A DNA stretch of 59,219 nt from Gemmatimonadota bacterium (GCA_028875345.1 JAPPEG010000297.1:1-59219); one strand, 5' to 3'; positions 31,944-41,185 are shown, counted from the stretch's first letter. Made by a program: numbers and translations. The notes: a model not told the origin generated them from the letters alone.

Positions 31944-33182
31944 TCACTTGATCGTTTGCCCAGTCGCGGACGGTTCAATCTGGTCCAATAAATGTATGAC
32001 GTCTTTGGGCTGGACTTTGTTGCGAAAAAAGAAGACCCCGCCGGGCACGTTTTTAAAATCGTCCTCGCTGACATTGAGGTTGGACGAGACGGCCACGAGC
32101 AAGTCTTTGCGCTGGGCTTGGCGCAGCTTTTCGAGCTTGCGCCGTAGATACTCCGGTCGCCAGTAGCCCATGATTTCCAGCAGAGCTATGCGGCCGTCGG
32201 GATGGCGGAAGGTGAAGTCCGGGATCATTACCGTCTCTTTGAGGTTGACCACTTCGCTCTCGCGTTCGAGTTGCCAGGCGGTTTTGGCCTTGGCAAAGCG
32301 CGAGGCAAACGTCTCCTCCAACAGCGAGTCGTACAAAGTCTGATCTTTGTAGTGCGACACTAGACCCGATTGGTCGTCGAGGACGAAGTGTTGGCGGCGA
32401 CCGTCTTTACGCAAAATGTCGGCTTGCATTGACCAGCGGGTACACAGCAATAAGGCCGGGAGGAAAATTGCCATTTGCAGGCCGTATTTTTGCGAGTGGC
32501 GGAACATGCTCACCGGGCCGTCGAGCCCGATCTCATAGCCGGCATCGACATCGCCTTCGATGGTGTGGATCAGCCGGTAGAACTTGATGAATTTGAAGAG
32601 TTGCTTGTAGCGTACCGGCAGGTTGCGATACACGCTCAGGCGCAAGACTTCGCAGCGGTAGAGCATGGCTTGGGCCAATGCCACGTTGTAGCGCAGCAGC
32701 AACTCGTTGGGCGAGGGCGCGGCAAAGGTGGCAAGCTGGTGGTTTTCAGGTAGGTCGGCGTATAGTCCGTCGAGCACGTCTTCGCTGCTGATCTGGTGTT
32801 TGAGGGCGACCTGTTCCAGCAGATCCTCGCGTTTGACTGGGTAGATGAGGCTGGTCTCGCGGACGACTGGATGATGGGCGCGGGCCAGCGTAAAAACGGC
32901 GTGGCGCAATTCTTCAGGGGGCTGGGGACTGGCGACGTGGAATTCGCAGTAGTGGTCGCAAAGTAGCTTGGCTAGGCCGCGTTGGATGCGGTAGTCGGTG
33001 CGGTCCCCGGCGAGCAAGTGGAGGGCGTGTTGTAATTCTCGTCGGGTTTTGCCTTGGTGTTCGACGTGGATGTCGATGAGCGCTTGGGCTAGGTCAATGA
33101 GGGCTGGGTCCTCAACGGCGACATAGCGCGGTTCGATATAGGGGCCGCGCGAGCGGGTCAGCAGGAGGTCCGAGGTCAGCAC
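31944..33182 (-). CDS. Bax1-like nuclease (DUF790)
   Basis: 412 residues of the DUF790 family. The C-terminal PDDEXK-like core shows PDFTF and ALLEIMGYWRPEYL. Archaeal Bax1 is a structure-specific nuclease that binds the XPB helicase in nucleotide-excision repair. Here the XPB-like helicase gene lies directly upstream with 5 bp between them, so the pair is probably one repair unit. The N-terminal half (about 1-200) is the family's helical domain. Confidence 0.88.
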   Translation of the reverse strand: MLTSDLLLTRSRGPYIEPRYVAVEDPALIDLAQALIDIHVEHQGKTRRELQHALHLLAGDRTDYRIQRGLAKLLCDHYCEFHVASPQPPEELRHAVFTLARAHHPVVRETSLIYPVKREDLLEQVALKHQISSEDVLDGLYADLPENHQLATFAAPSPNELLLRYNVALAQAMLYRCEVLRLSVYRNLPVRYKQLFKFIKFYRLIHTIEGDVDAGYEIGLDGPVSMFRHSQKYGLQMAIFLPALLLCTRWSMQADILRKDGRRQHFVLDDQSGLVSHYKDQTLYDSLLEETFASRFAKAKTAWQLERESEVVNLKETVMIPDFTFRHPDGRIALLEIMGYWRPEYLRRKLEKLRQAQRKDLLVAVSSNLNVSEDDFKNVPGGVFFFRNKVQPKDVIHLLDQIEPSATGQTIK

Positions 33183-33187
33183 GGTGC

Positions 33188-34543
33188 TTACTCGTAGGCT
33201 TCGTGGCGGCGGCGACGGTCGCTGATGCGATCTTCGACCGTGTCCTTAGAAACCACTTCGTAGAGCACGGCTTCCTTGCCTTGGCGACGGCGGAGGATGC
33301 GCCCGAGGCGCTGGACGTGCTCGCGGATGGTCCCCGAGCCGGAGAGGACCACCGCGACGTTGGCTTCGGGGATGTTGACGCCCTCGTTGAGCACTTTTGA
33401 GGCGACGAGGGCGAGGTACTCCCCCTTGTTGAAGGCTTCGAGGATGGCCTTGCGCTCGCGCGTGCGGGTGCGATGGGTAATGGCCGGGACTAGGAAGGTG
33501 CGGGAGATCTGATGGACGGTCTCGTTGTCGTTGGTAAAAATCAACACGCGGTCGCGCGGGTGGGCCTTGAGGATGTCTTCGAGGACGCGGAGTTTGGCCG
33601 TCGCGCCGAGGGCGATCTGGCGGTGGCGGCGGTAGGCGTGCATGGCCCGTCGGCCGCTGGTGCTTTTGGCCGAGAGCATGACGAAGTGCCGCCAGCCGTC
33701 TTTGGTGCCGAGGCGGATGTTTTTGGCGGCGAGGAAGGCTTGGTACTCGTCGCGGGCGGCCTCGTACTGGATGCGCTCTTCGGCGACCATATCCACTTGG
33801 CGGCGCTCGACGCGATACTCGGCTAAGTACTCGCCGGACAAGGCGCGGATGCCGCGCTCATAGGCTATGGGGCCGACGAGAGTGGCGAGAAGTACGTGGC
33901 GGCCGTCGGCGCGTTCCGGCGTGGCGGTCAGCCCTAGGCGGTAGGGCGCTAGGCACATTTCGGCGGCGTGGCTGTACATTTCGCCGGGCAAGTGGTGAAC
34001 CTCGTCGAAGACTATGAGGCCGAAGCGGTTGCCGTAGCGGTCCATCTGCATATAGGCGCTGTCGTAGGTGGCGACGGTCAGGTCGGCTAGTTCGTGATAG
34101 CCGCCGCCGAGCAGGCCAACCTCGACGGCAAACGAGCGGGTGAGCAGGTCGTACCACTGGTTCATCAGGTCGATGGTCGGAGCGACGACGAGGGTGCTGC
34201 GCTGGACTTCTACCATAGCCATGAGCGCGACTTGTGACTTGCCCGTGCCCGTGGGCAAGACGACCACGCCGCGACAGCCGTGCTGTTGCCAGGCGGCGAT
34301 GCTTTCAGCTTGGTGCGGGTGTGGCTCAGGCGCGGTGTGCAGTTGCAGGGAAAGGGTGTTATAGCGCGGGGCCGTATTCTTGAATGCGACTTCGTGCCGT
34401 TTGAGGTGTTCTACGCTTTCGCGGTAGAAGTGGGCTTGGGCACGCCAGTGATCGACTCGCGCGTCCCAGACAAAGGCTGGGGGCGCGTCTGGGCCGACGT
34501 AGTCGCGCAGGAGCAGGGTGCCTTCTTCAAAGGTCAGACGCAT
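33188..34543 (-). CDS. XPB/Ssl2-like DNA helicase
   Basis: About 451 residues from the ATG at 34543. Upstream in-frame starts would run into the divergent DUF362 promoter region and add unrelated sequence. An N-terminal damage-recognition-like segment is followed by superfamily 2 motifs: Walker A PTGTGKS, Walker B FDEVHHLPG, motif III LGLTATPERADG, and motif VI QRLGRILRR. XPB proteins unwind DNA at damage sites. It pairs with the downstream Bax1-like nuclease. Confidence 0.92.
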   Translation of the reverse strand: MRLTFEEGTLLLRDYVGPDAPPAFVWDARVDHWRAQAHFYRESVEHLKRHEVAFKNTAPRYNTLSLQLHTAPEPHPHQAESIAAWQQHGCRGVVVLPTGTGKSQVALMAMVEVQRSTLVVAPTIDLMNQWYDLLTRSFAVEVGLLGGGYHELADLTVATYDSAYMQMDRYGNRFGLIVFDEVHHLPGEMYSHAAEMCLAPYRLGLTATPERADGRHVLLATLVGPIAYERGIRALSGEYLAEYRVERRQVDMVAEERIQYEAARDEYQAFLAAKNIRLGTKDGWRHFVMLSAKSTSGRRAMHAYRRHRQIALGATAKLRVLEDILKAHPRDRVLIFTNDNETVHQISRTFLVPAITHRTRTRERKAILEAFNKGEYLALVASKVLNEGVNIPEANVAVVLSGSGTIREHVQRLGRILRRRQGKEAVLYEVVSKDTVEDRISDRRRRHEAYE

Positions 34544-34628
34544 AGACACAGATTGATTAGGAGGATGAGAAATGATACATTGGGGCCAGAGAGCGGGCAA
34601 GGTATTATCAACCAAGGAGACATGCAAT

Positions 34629-35576
34629 ATGGACACAGCCCGAGTGGGTTTAGCACGCGCCGGTGCGCGGCAAGCCAACGTATATCAAGCGCTAAATTTA
34701 GTGCGCGAGGACGTCGAGCCGAAGCTGGCCGCGCAAGTGATGCTCAAGCCGAACTTCCTGTCCAGCGAAAATCCCCTCGCTTCGACCCATGCCGACGCCA
34801 TGCGTGGTGCCATCGACTTTTTGCTCAGCACGCCGCAGCCTCCCGAGGAGATCGTCATTGCCGAAGGCGGCAACGAGAAGTATTCGGGCGAGGCGTTTGC
34901 CAATTTCGGCTATGATGCGCTAGTCGAAGAATACTCAGTGCCGATTCGCTTGGTCGATCTGCATCAGGAAACGCGGTGGGAAGAGACCACAATTCACATG
35001 GCCGGCGGCGTCGAGGCGACCGTGCGGATGCCGAGCGTGGTCCTCGAATGCCCCTGCACCATCTCGGTGGCTGTGGCCAAGACCCACGATGTGTGCGTGG
35101 TTACGTTGGCGCAGAAGAACATGATCATGGGGACGCTGCACAAAGAGGATCGCATCAAGATGCACGGCTATCCCTCGCACGCCGAGCGCGTGTTGCCCAG
35201 CGAAGCCGAGGTGCTCAACGTGAACTTGATTCGCTTGGCTCAGTATCTCAAGCCGGACATTGGGATCGTCGATGGCACGGTGGGCTTGCAGGGCAATGGC
35301 CCTGGGGGAACCGATGCGGTGCCCATGGCTGCGGCTGCGGCGTCGGCCGATGTGTTTGCCGTGGATGCGGTCATGGCCAAGGCCATGGGCTTTGAGCCAA
35401 TGGAACTGGGCCTTTTGCACTACGCCGACACTTTGGGCTACGGCGTGGCCGACTTGGAGCGAATCGAGGTACGGGGCGTGCCCATTGCCGAGGTCGCCTG
35501 CGCCTTCAAGCCGCACGAGACGACCGCGCAGCAGATGCAGTGGCGCAGCGCGGTCGTGGAGCAGTTTTTGCCATGA
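34629..35576 (+). CDS. DUF362-family protein
   Basis: About 315 residues from the ATG at 34629 (SD AAGGAG). An in-frame ATG at 34572 also has a strong SD (GGAGG) and would add 19 residues that look non-conserved, so either start is possible. Family features are the N-terminal VMLKPNF, the SVAVAKTHD block, and PDIGIVDGTVG. DUF362 proteins are often found with iron-sulfur enzymes, but no ferredoxin cluster is visible here, so the function is unknown. It overlaps the sulfatase start (ATGA). Confidence 0.85.
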   Translation: MDTARVGLARAGARQANVYQALNLVREDVEPKLAAQVMLKPNFLSSENPLASTHADAMRGAIDFLLSTPQPPEEIVIAEGGNEKYSGEAFANFGYDALVEEYSVPIRLVDLHQETRWEETTIHMAGGVEATVRMPSVVLECPCTISVAVAKTHDVCVVTLAQKNMIMGTLHKEDRIKMHGYPSHAERVLPSEAEVLNVNLIRLAQYLKPDIGIVDGTVGLQGNGPGGTDAVPMAAAAASADVFAVDAVMAKAMGFEPMELGLLHYADTLGYGVADLERIEVRGVPIAEVACAFKPHETTAQQMQWRSAVVEQFLP

Positions 35577-36997
35577 CGCTTCCCAACATCCTCTGGATCT
35601 GTACGGATCAGCAGCGCTACGACACGATCGGCGCTCTCGGTTATGCTCACGTCGATACGCCGCATGTCGACCGGCTGGTCGCCGAGGGCGTGGCTTTTAC
35701 GCACGCCTATTGCCAAAGCCCGATCTGCACGCCGAGCCGCGCGAGTTTTCTCACCGGCCAGTACGCCAGCGCCGTCCACATCAACGGCAATGGCCTCGAC
35801 AGTTTTCCCGACCACCCGCCGCTGGTCACGCGGCAGTTGGCCGAGGCCGGGTACGACTGCGGGCTGATTGGCAAGCTGCACTTGGCCAGCGCGTATGGCC
35901 GCATTGAGCCGCGCGTCAACGATGGCTATCGCTACTGGGAGTACAGCCACGCGCCCCGCGACGACTGGCCGCAGGGGCACGGCTATGCCGATTGGGTGCG
36001 GGAGAAGGGAGAAGTCTTAGGCGAGCTGATGAAGCAATATCCCCATGGGCTACCCGCCGAGTTCCACCAGACGACGTGGTGCGGCGAGAAAACCATTGAG
36101 TTTATGAGCGAAAAACGCGATGGGCCTTGGCTGGCCAGCGTCAACATTTACGACCCACACCCGCCGTTCAATCCGCCGCAGAGCTACCGCGATCGCTTTG
36201 ACCCAGCGGCCATGCCCGGGCCGTTGTTTGCCGATAGCGATTTGGCGCAGCAGGAAAAGCTGGCGGCGATTGATTTCCAATCCAAGGGACGGCGGCCCGA
36301 CCAACTCGACATTCGCGATCCCTTGCACCAAGACCGCCCGATGCCTGGGGCCGACGCGCGCGTGTTGCAGGCGGCGTACTGCGCAATGATCAAGCAGATC
36401 GACGATCAAGTAGGGAGGATGTTGGCCGCGCTCGAAGACACGGGCCAGCGTGACAATACCGTGGTGATTTTTACGTCCGACCACGGCGAAATGCTCGGCG
36501 ACCACGGGCTGATCCAAAAGGGATGCCGCTTTTACGAGGGCTTGGTGCGGGTGCCGCTGATTTTTTCTTGGCCGGGGAACTTTGAGGCAGGTTTAGTGCG
36601 CGACGATCTAGTCGAGTTGGCCGATAAGGCACCGACGCTTTTGGAGCTGGCCGGGCTGGAGGTGCCGGATCGGATGACTGGTCGCTCGCTTGTGCCGATC
36701 CTGCGCGGCGAGAGCGAGCAACCGCACCGCGACTTTGTCCGCTGCGAGTATTACGATGCCCTAGACGCGCCCGATGGGACCTTTGCCACCATGTACCGCG
36801 ACGAGCGCTACAAGCTAGTGCTCTATCACGGGCACGATTTAGGTGAGCTGTACGACTTGGATGAGGACCCGGGTGAGTTTGAAAACATGTGGGACGAGCC
36901 GGAAGCGCAGCCGCTCAAGTTGGCGCTGATGCAAAAGAGCTTCGACGCTTCGATGCTGGCGATGGACCGGGGGCCTCGGCGCGTAGGGCCAATGTGA
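35573..36997 (+). CDS. Type I (formylglycine-dependent) sulfatase
   Basis: About 474 residues from the ATG at 35573, which overlaps the DUF362 stop. An upstream ATG at 35540 lies inside that gene. Alkaline-phosphatase-fold features: NILWICTDQQR (metal Asp), the modification site CTPSRASFLTG whose Cys becomes formylglycine, and TSDHGEMLGDHG (metal Asp and His). There is no signal peptide, so a cytoplasmic or desulfating catabolic role is likely. The substrate is unknown. It overlaps the fdhD start by one base. Confidence 0.93.
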   Translation: MTLPNILWICTDQQRYDTIGALGYAHVDTPHVDRLVAEGVAFTHAYCQSPICTPSRASFLTGQYASAVHINGNGLDSFPDHPPLVTRQLAEAGYDCGLIGKLHLASAYGRIEPRVNDGYRYWEYSHAPRDDWPQGHGYADWVREKGEVLGELMKQYPHGLPAEFHQTTWCGEKTIEFMSEKRDGPWLASVNIYDPHPPFNPPQSYRDRFDPAAMPGPLFADSDLAQQEKLAAIDFQSKGRRPDQLDIRDPLHQDRPMPGADARVLQAAYCAMIKQIDDQVGRMLAALEDTGQRDNTVVIFTSDHGEMLGDHGLIQKGCRFYEGLVRVPLIFSWPGNFEAGLVRDDLVELADKAPTLLELAGLEVPDRMTGRSLVPILRGESEQPHRDFVRCEYYDALDAPDGTFATMYRDERYKLVLYHGHDLGELYDLDEDPGEFENMWDEPEAQPLKLALMQKSFDASMLAMDRGPRRVGPM

Positions 36998-37815
36998 TGG
37001 AGCGGCAGCAGCGGGTGACGCAGCGGCCGATCTGGCGTTTCCGCGAGGCGGACAAAGCAGCCGAAGACGACCAAGTAACGGTCGAAGAGCCGCTGGAGAT
37101 CCGCGTGGAGGAGACGCCGATCGCGGTAGTTATGCGCACCCCGCGCCACGACTTTGAGTTGGCGGCTGGCTTCTTGTGTACCGAGGGTCTGATCCAATCG
37201 CCGCAGGAGTTGGGCGCGATTTCGTACTGCACGGCCGCGGAGCCGCCCAACGAGGAGAATATCGTCGAGGTCAAGCTGGCCGCTGGCGTGGAGTTTGATC
37301 GGCAGCGGCTCCAGCGCAACTTCTATGCCTCGTCGAGTTGCGGAGTCTGCGGCAAGGCCAGCATCGAGGCCATCACCTGCGAGGCTCCCGCGCTGACGGA
37401 CGATTTTACCGTGCCGCTAGCCATGCTCTACGATCTTAGCGACCGCATGCGTCAGGCACAGGATGTATTCGAGCAAACCGGATCGCTGCACGCGGCGGCG
37501 CTGTTTGATCAGGCGGGCGACTTGCTCGTCCTGCGCGAGGACGTGGGCCGGCACAACGCAGTGGACAAGATCATAGGCCACTACGCGCTGCGCAACGAGC
37601 CGGTGCCAGCGAAGAGCGTACTGATGGTTAGCGGGCGCACCAGCTTTGAGATCGTGCAGAAGGCGCGGATGGCGGGGATTGCGGTGGTTGCCGCTGTATC
37701 CGCGCCGTCGAGCTTGGCGGTGGATTTGGCGCAGGAATCGGGGATGACGTTGTTGGGATTTTTGCGCGGGCGGGGGTTTAATGTATATACCGGAGAAAAG
37801 CGAATTATCGTTTAA
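36997..37815 (+). CDS. fdhD: Formate dehydrogenase accessory sulfurtransferase FdhD
   Basis: About 272 residues from the ATG at 36997 (TGATG overlap with the sulfatase). The conserved CxxC is in SSCGVCGK, and LREDVGRHNAVDK and GRTSFEIVQKA are signature blocks. FdhD passes sulfur from IscS to the bis-MGD cofactor of formate dehydrogenases. A molybdopterin oxidoreductase C-terminus is encoded at the right end of this window; the two may act together although they are 20 kb apart. Its position inside a sulfatase operon is odd. Confidence 0.94.
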   Translation: MERQQRVTQRPIWRFREADKAAEDDQVTVEEPLEIRVEETPIAVVMRTPRHDFELAAGFLCTEGLIQSPQELGAISYCTAAEPPNEENIVEVKLAAGVEFDRQRLQRNFYASSSCGVCGKASIEAITCEAPALTDDFTVPLAMLYDLSDRMRQAQDVFEQTGSLHAAALFDQAGDLLVLREDVGRHNAVDKIIGHYALRNEPVPAKSVLMVSGRTSFEIVQKARMAGIAVVAAVSAPSSLAVDLAQESGMTLLGFLRGRGFNVYTGEKRIIV

Positions 37816-37840
37816 TTTTTCCACGTAAAAGGAGAGGATC

Positions 37841-38713
37841 ATGGCTAAGAAAAAGCAGGCTAAAAGACCGCAACTCAAACTCTGTGCTGCGGCGTGGACG
37901 TTGACCAATTACCCGTCCGAAGCCAAGCAGTGGTCGATGGACCGCAAAGTCCGCGCGGCCAAGGAAGCTGGTTTTGCCGGCTTCAGCGCTGGGGCTGATC
38001 CCGAGATCGCCGAGGCGTGCGCCAAGCACGGACTACAACTCGTCGGCGGGGTCGATATAGCCACAGTAGAAGAAGCCGGGCCGAAACTGGCGGCTTTTAA
38101 GGAAGCTGGTGCCGAGCACATAAACGTTCAGCTCTGCGACCACGATACCGAGATCCGCAAGGCGGTGACCGTGGCGCGGGCGGTGATGAAGGCGGGCAAA
38201 GAGCTCAAGCTCAAACCGGCGATTGAATGGCACCGCGACACGTGTACTGAGACCCCGGAGAAGGGGCTGGCGCTGGCAGCGCAGTACGAGAAGCGCTACA
38301 AGGAAAAGCTGCGCACGAATTTCGACCACTCGCACCCGGCGATCATCAAACAACTCCGGCCCACCAACTTCTGGGAGCGCATCGCCGAGTATCGCCCCGA
38401 CCTGCTCAGAATGAGCGAGTTGATTCACTTCCGCACCTTTACGGGCAGCCATTGCCAGACGCCGGTCACCAATGGACGCGGAGTGCTGGACGCGGATTTT
38501 ATCTCTTGGCGCGACAACTTCCTCAAGCACTTGCTCTACAACTGGGTCAAGGGACAGCGCGGCGCTACCGAGCTATGGGCTGTCGTCGAGCTGGGGCCGA
38601 GGGGTTCGGGCTATGCGCTCGACTGTTTCCCCGACGTGTGGAAGGACGCGATCGTTGCGCGCGGTGAGATTGAGAAGGCGTTTAAGGGGGCGCTGAGGAA
38701 AGCGAAGAAGTAG
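37841..38713 (+). CDS. TIM-barrel sugar isomerase/epimerase-like protein
   Basis: 290 residues of the xylose-isomerase-like AP-endonuclease 2 superfamily. LCAAAWTLTNYP at the start, AKEAGFAGFSAG, an EWHRDT strand and NFDHSHP (possible metal ligands) are visible. No signal peptide. The basic start (MAKKKQAKRP) has a good SD. Substrate unknown. It is probably co-transcribed with the sulfatase and FdhD genes. Confidence 0.82.
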   Translation: MAKKKQAKRPQLKLCAAAWTLTNYPSEAKQWSMDRKVRAAKEAGFAGFSAGADPEIAEACAKHGLQLVGGVDIATVEEAGPKLAAFKEAGAEHINVQLCDHDTEIRKAVTVARAVMKAGKELKLKPAIEWHRDTCTETPEKGLALAAQYEKRYKEKLRTNFDHSHPAIIKQLRPTNFWERIAEYRPDLLRMSELIHFRTFTGSHCQTPVTNGRGVLDADFISWRDNFLKHLLYNWVKGQRGATELWAVVELGPRGSGYALDCFPDVWKDAIVARGEIEKAFKGALRKAKK

Positions 38714-38868
38714 CGTCTTACGCGGCGGAGTGTTGCGAGGCAGGCTCGGTTGCTCAGTTTGAGTCGTCGAGACCTGCCATAGCTGAGCCTCCGTGTTCTC
38801 TACGAGTGGATGCGCATGGTCAATTCTATGCCGCATAGTGTGGTTCTTAATCTGCTGTTTTGAAAGCG

Positions 38869-40419
38869 TCATCTGAAGCTTACAAAGCCGAAACGATTTC
38901 GTTTCAGGTCAGCTAAGAATTGTTGGCCTTCATCGTTCAGTGTTTTTTTAAGCCACAACTGATAGATTAGAAGCCAAAAGCGATCCTTCTCTCGGGGATC
39001 CGTACCCTTCAGCTTATCCGCACGTCTTCGAATATCCTCCCGAATGCTATTAACCCCGTAGCGTTTTGCGTACTCTAACAATAACACATTCGAAAGGCAG
39101 TCATCTATCTCGATAACCTCTCGAAGCTTGTCTTCCGGCGTACTCAACTGAAGGTTATGTTTGAGTGAGTGATACAAGGCATGTGCGATGGCATCCGGAA
39201 AGATTCTCTGAATTCCAATCACTAGGAGTTGCTCGATGAAATCAAGAATGGCTTTCTCGATTCCATCATAGCGATGCTTATTGAATACGTGTTCTTCTAG
39301 AATTGGAGCAAGATATGGGTAGATCAGGGCCAAGTTGATAGTCTCCTGAACGAAAAGACGTTTAGCTCGACTATCGAGATTCCGAGGCATCATCTTGATA
39401 GCGTAGTTCAAAACGGCATATGTCTCCGCTCCATGAGCTAGTTCCAGTGCTAAGTCTAGGAGCGAACGAACTGTCCCAAAATGAACGGTTGCGCCTTTGG
39501 CTGGCAATCGGAAGCTGTTCAACTCTCTAACCCAATCTTCTTTGATTGGAAGTGGCATTGGCAAGATTTCAGTTTTACGGCCGTTTAGAGTAAGTTCGTA
39601 TTCGCGCAATTGCATACCAAGGTCATGGATGAATTTTTCAGCTTCATTGTGGTCTTTCGCGTAAAAAGTGTAATCATCAATATAGCGGTAAAACCGCTTG
39701 TATCCCTTCTGAACCATGTTGTGATCAATTCTGGTCAGTATTATCTCGGAGACTACGTTGGAGGGGTGTGGCCCGATTAAGAGCCCATTGGTCTGTCCAT
39801 CTCGGGTTCCTCGAGTGACTTTATCCAGAAGGTTGCCTTCCAATAAGACCGAGCGGTTCTTTTTTGACTTACTACGCCCATGCAGTGCCCATGGGATTGA
39901 GTGAGTATAGATGCTGGGAAAGCAATTCGATATATCTGTGTGAGCCACATAGTGTGCGCCTGTCATTTTGCGAATGTCTGCTTCTTCGTTCTCGAGATGT
40001 TCCTTTCCTTTGTAATTCATCCGAAAAACACGCTTACTTGACATTTTGCGAACAAAGAGACGGCTCATGGGTGTCTCCGGTTTTGCACAGTGTCTTTTGA
40101 TTTTCGCCCAATGCCGCTTTAGAGCTAGACACTGGACAATATGGCTTTCGGGATGGGGGATCCCTATCTGACGAGTGATATTGACTTCGCGTAGCGGCTC
40201 ATAACGGATGAAATCGTGTTCTCGGTTCTTAAGGAGCTTATTTAATTTTTTTTCGTCAGTTTCTGTTATTAGCTTTAGAAGAATGTTCGGTACATAGTCT
40301 GAAAGCCCTTCGGAGGTAAAACATGGCGGAAGCTTTTCGCTGAATAGGCCATAGTCGACCAAGCCCATGAATGCTTCGTCCTCCGAGAGGCCAAGCCCTG
40401 TTGTTTGTCGCCTTACCAT
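38869..40419 (-). CDS. Reverse transcriptase of the Abi/UG (defence-type) class
   Basis: 516 residues. RT motifs are clear: motif A HTDISNCFPSIYTH (about 160-175), the GTRDGQTNGLLIGPH block, and the catalytic YIDD near residue 245 (RFYRYIDDYTF), followed by the NGRKTE region. The C-terminal half (about 300-516) is a helical-repeat extension like those of AbiA/AbiK/AbiP2 and other UG-class RTs. No maturase or intron structure is visible, so a group II intron is unlikely. The gene is clearly AT-richer than its neighbours and sits beside two toxin-antitoxin modules, which suggests horizontal acquisition. A role in phage defence is inferred. The 155 bp downstream can form a hairpin (GGCAGG/CCTGCC, about 38750-38780), possibly an RNA element. 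Confidence 0.87.
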   Translation of the reverse strand: MVRRQTTGLGLSEDEAFMGLVDYGLFSEKLPPCFTSEGLSDYVPNILLKLITETDEKKLNKLLKNREHDFIRYEPLREVNITRQIGIPHPESHIVQCLALKRHWAKIKRHCAKPETPMSRLFVRKMSSKRVFRMNYKGKEHLENEEADIRKMTGAHYVAHTDISNCFPSIYTHSIPWALHGRSKSKKNRSVLLEGNLLDKVTRGTRDGQTNGLLIGPHPSNVVSEIILTRIDHNMVQKGYKRFYRYIDDYTFYAKDHNEAEKFIHDLGMQLREYELTLNGRKTEILPMPLPIKEDWVRELNSFRLPAKGATVHFGTVRSLLDLALELAHGAETYAVLNYAIKMMPRNLDSRAKRLFVQETINLALIYPYLAPILEEHVFNKHRYDGIEKAILDFIEQLLVIGIQRIFPDAIAHALYHSLKHNLQLSTPEDKLREVIEIDDCLSNVLLLEYAKRYGVNSIREDIRRRADKLKGTDPREKDRFWLLIYQLWLKKTLNDEGQQFLADLKRNRFGFVSFR

Positions 40420-40484
40420 TACACTGTGCTACGCTCCTTTCATAGCCTCTTTACGCTTCACGCTCTTCCCGAAGTGCCCACCGA

Positions 40485-40904
40485 TCATGCAGGCCATGGG
40501 TTGATTACCTCAATACCACAGCGCTCGAAATGCCCAACATTTCTGGTAGCGATAGCCGCCCCGCGACAACGGGCGATGGCCGCGACCTGACAGGCTGCGT
40601 GGCTGATTGGCTGGCCAGCGGCTCGTCGGCTAGCCCCGATCTCGGCATAGATGCATGCGGCCTCGCTATCAAAGGGCAGAATACGTCGGGCGAAATCTTT
40701 TTGGAGCATATCCTCGACTGCGGCAGCGATCCGATCACGGCGTTGGCCCGCTGGCAGGATGGCGACGCCGTAGCGCAGCTCGGCCTCCGTAATGACCGAA
40801 AGGAAGACATTTGCGGCGGGTTGGCCGGCGAGCCAAGCCGCTACACTAGAATCAGGTTTAGGGCGCATCAACTCCGAGACGACATTGGTGTCGAGCAAGA
40901 TCAT
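40485..40904 (-). CDS. PIN-domain toxin (FitB/VapC-like) with altered motif
   Basis: 139 residues. PIN nucleases carry conserved acids. The first is in LLDTNVVSEL and the second in TEAELRYG. The third, normally Asp in PISxxDAQIAAIA, is alanine here (PISHAACQVAAIA). The C-terminal ATRNVGHF also has His where Asp is common. It is paired with the RHH antitoxin 8 bp upstream. If the Asp-to-Ala change is real, RNase activity may be reduced or lost. Confidence 0.9.
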   Translation of the reverse strand: MILLDTNVVSELMRPKPDSSVAAWLAGQPAANVFLSVITEAELRYGVAILPAGQRRDRIAAAVEDMLQKDFARRILPFDSEAACIYAEIGASRRAAGQPISHAACQVAAIARCRGAAIATRNVGHFERCGIEVINPWPA

Positions 40905-40912
40905 CCCAAACC

Positions 40913-41155
40913 TTAACCGAACTGAGGTGGATCGCGCATCGGCTCACGCGGTGGTATGTCTAGTTCGACACCGCCTAAAGGCGCGAATCGAGCTCGTATG
41001 GCGCGTGCCAGATTGGTGGGGGACGCAGGCCCGGTGAGCGCCGCACGCAAGATCGCCCGCGCTTCCTCCTCCATCGAGTGGCCGTGCTCGGCCGCTTGGA
41101 CGCGCAGACGCTGCTTTATGTCATCGTCGAGGTTGCGGATTGTCATACTAGCCAT
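40913..41155 (-). CDS. RHH antitoxin (FitA-like)
   Basis: 80 residues from the ATG at 41155, which has GGAGG eight bases upstream. A start at 41215 would extend across the operator. The N-terminus MTIRNLDDDIKQRLR is the ribbon-helix-helix DNA-binding fold, and SMEEEARAILRAAL is the dimer helix. The C-terminal tail should block the PIN toxin active site. Operator repeats lie just upstream at 41186-41212. Confidence 0.9.
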   Translation of the reverse strand: MASMTIRNLDDDIKQRLRVQAAEHGHSMEEEARAILRAALTGPASPTNLARAIRARFAPLGGVELDIPPREPMRDPPQFG

Positions 41156-41185
41156 TTTCTTCACCTCCAAGTCTAAGAAAATACG

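Noticed and set aside
38869-40419. Group II intron maturase or retron
   Set aside because: No maturase or HNH domain, no intron domain V-like hairpin seen, and the helical C-terminus fits the Abi/UG type better. No msr/msd-like RNA is evident upstream.
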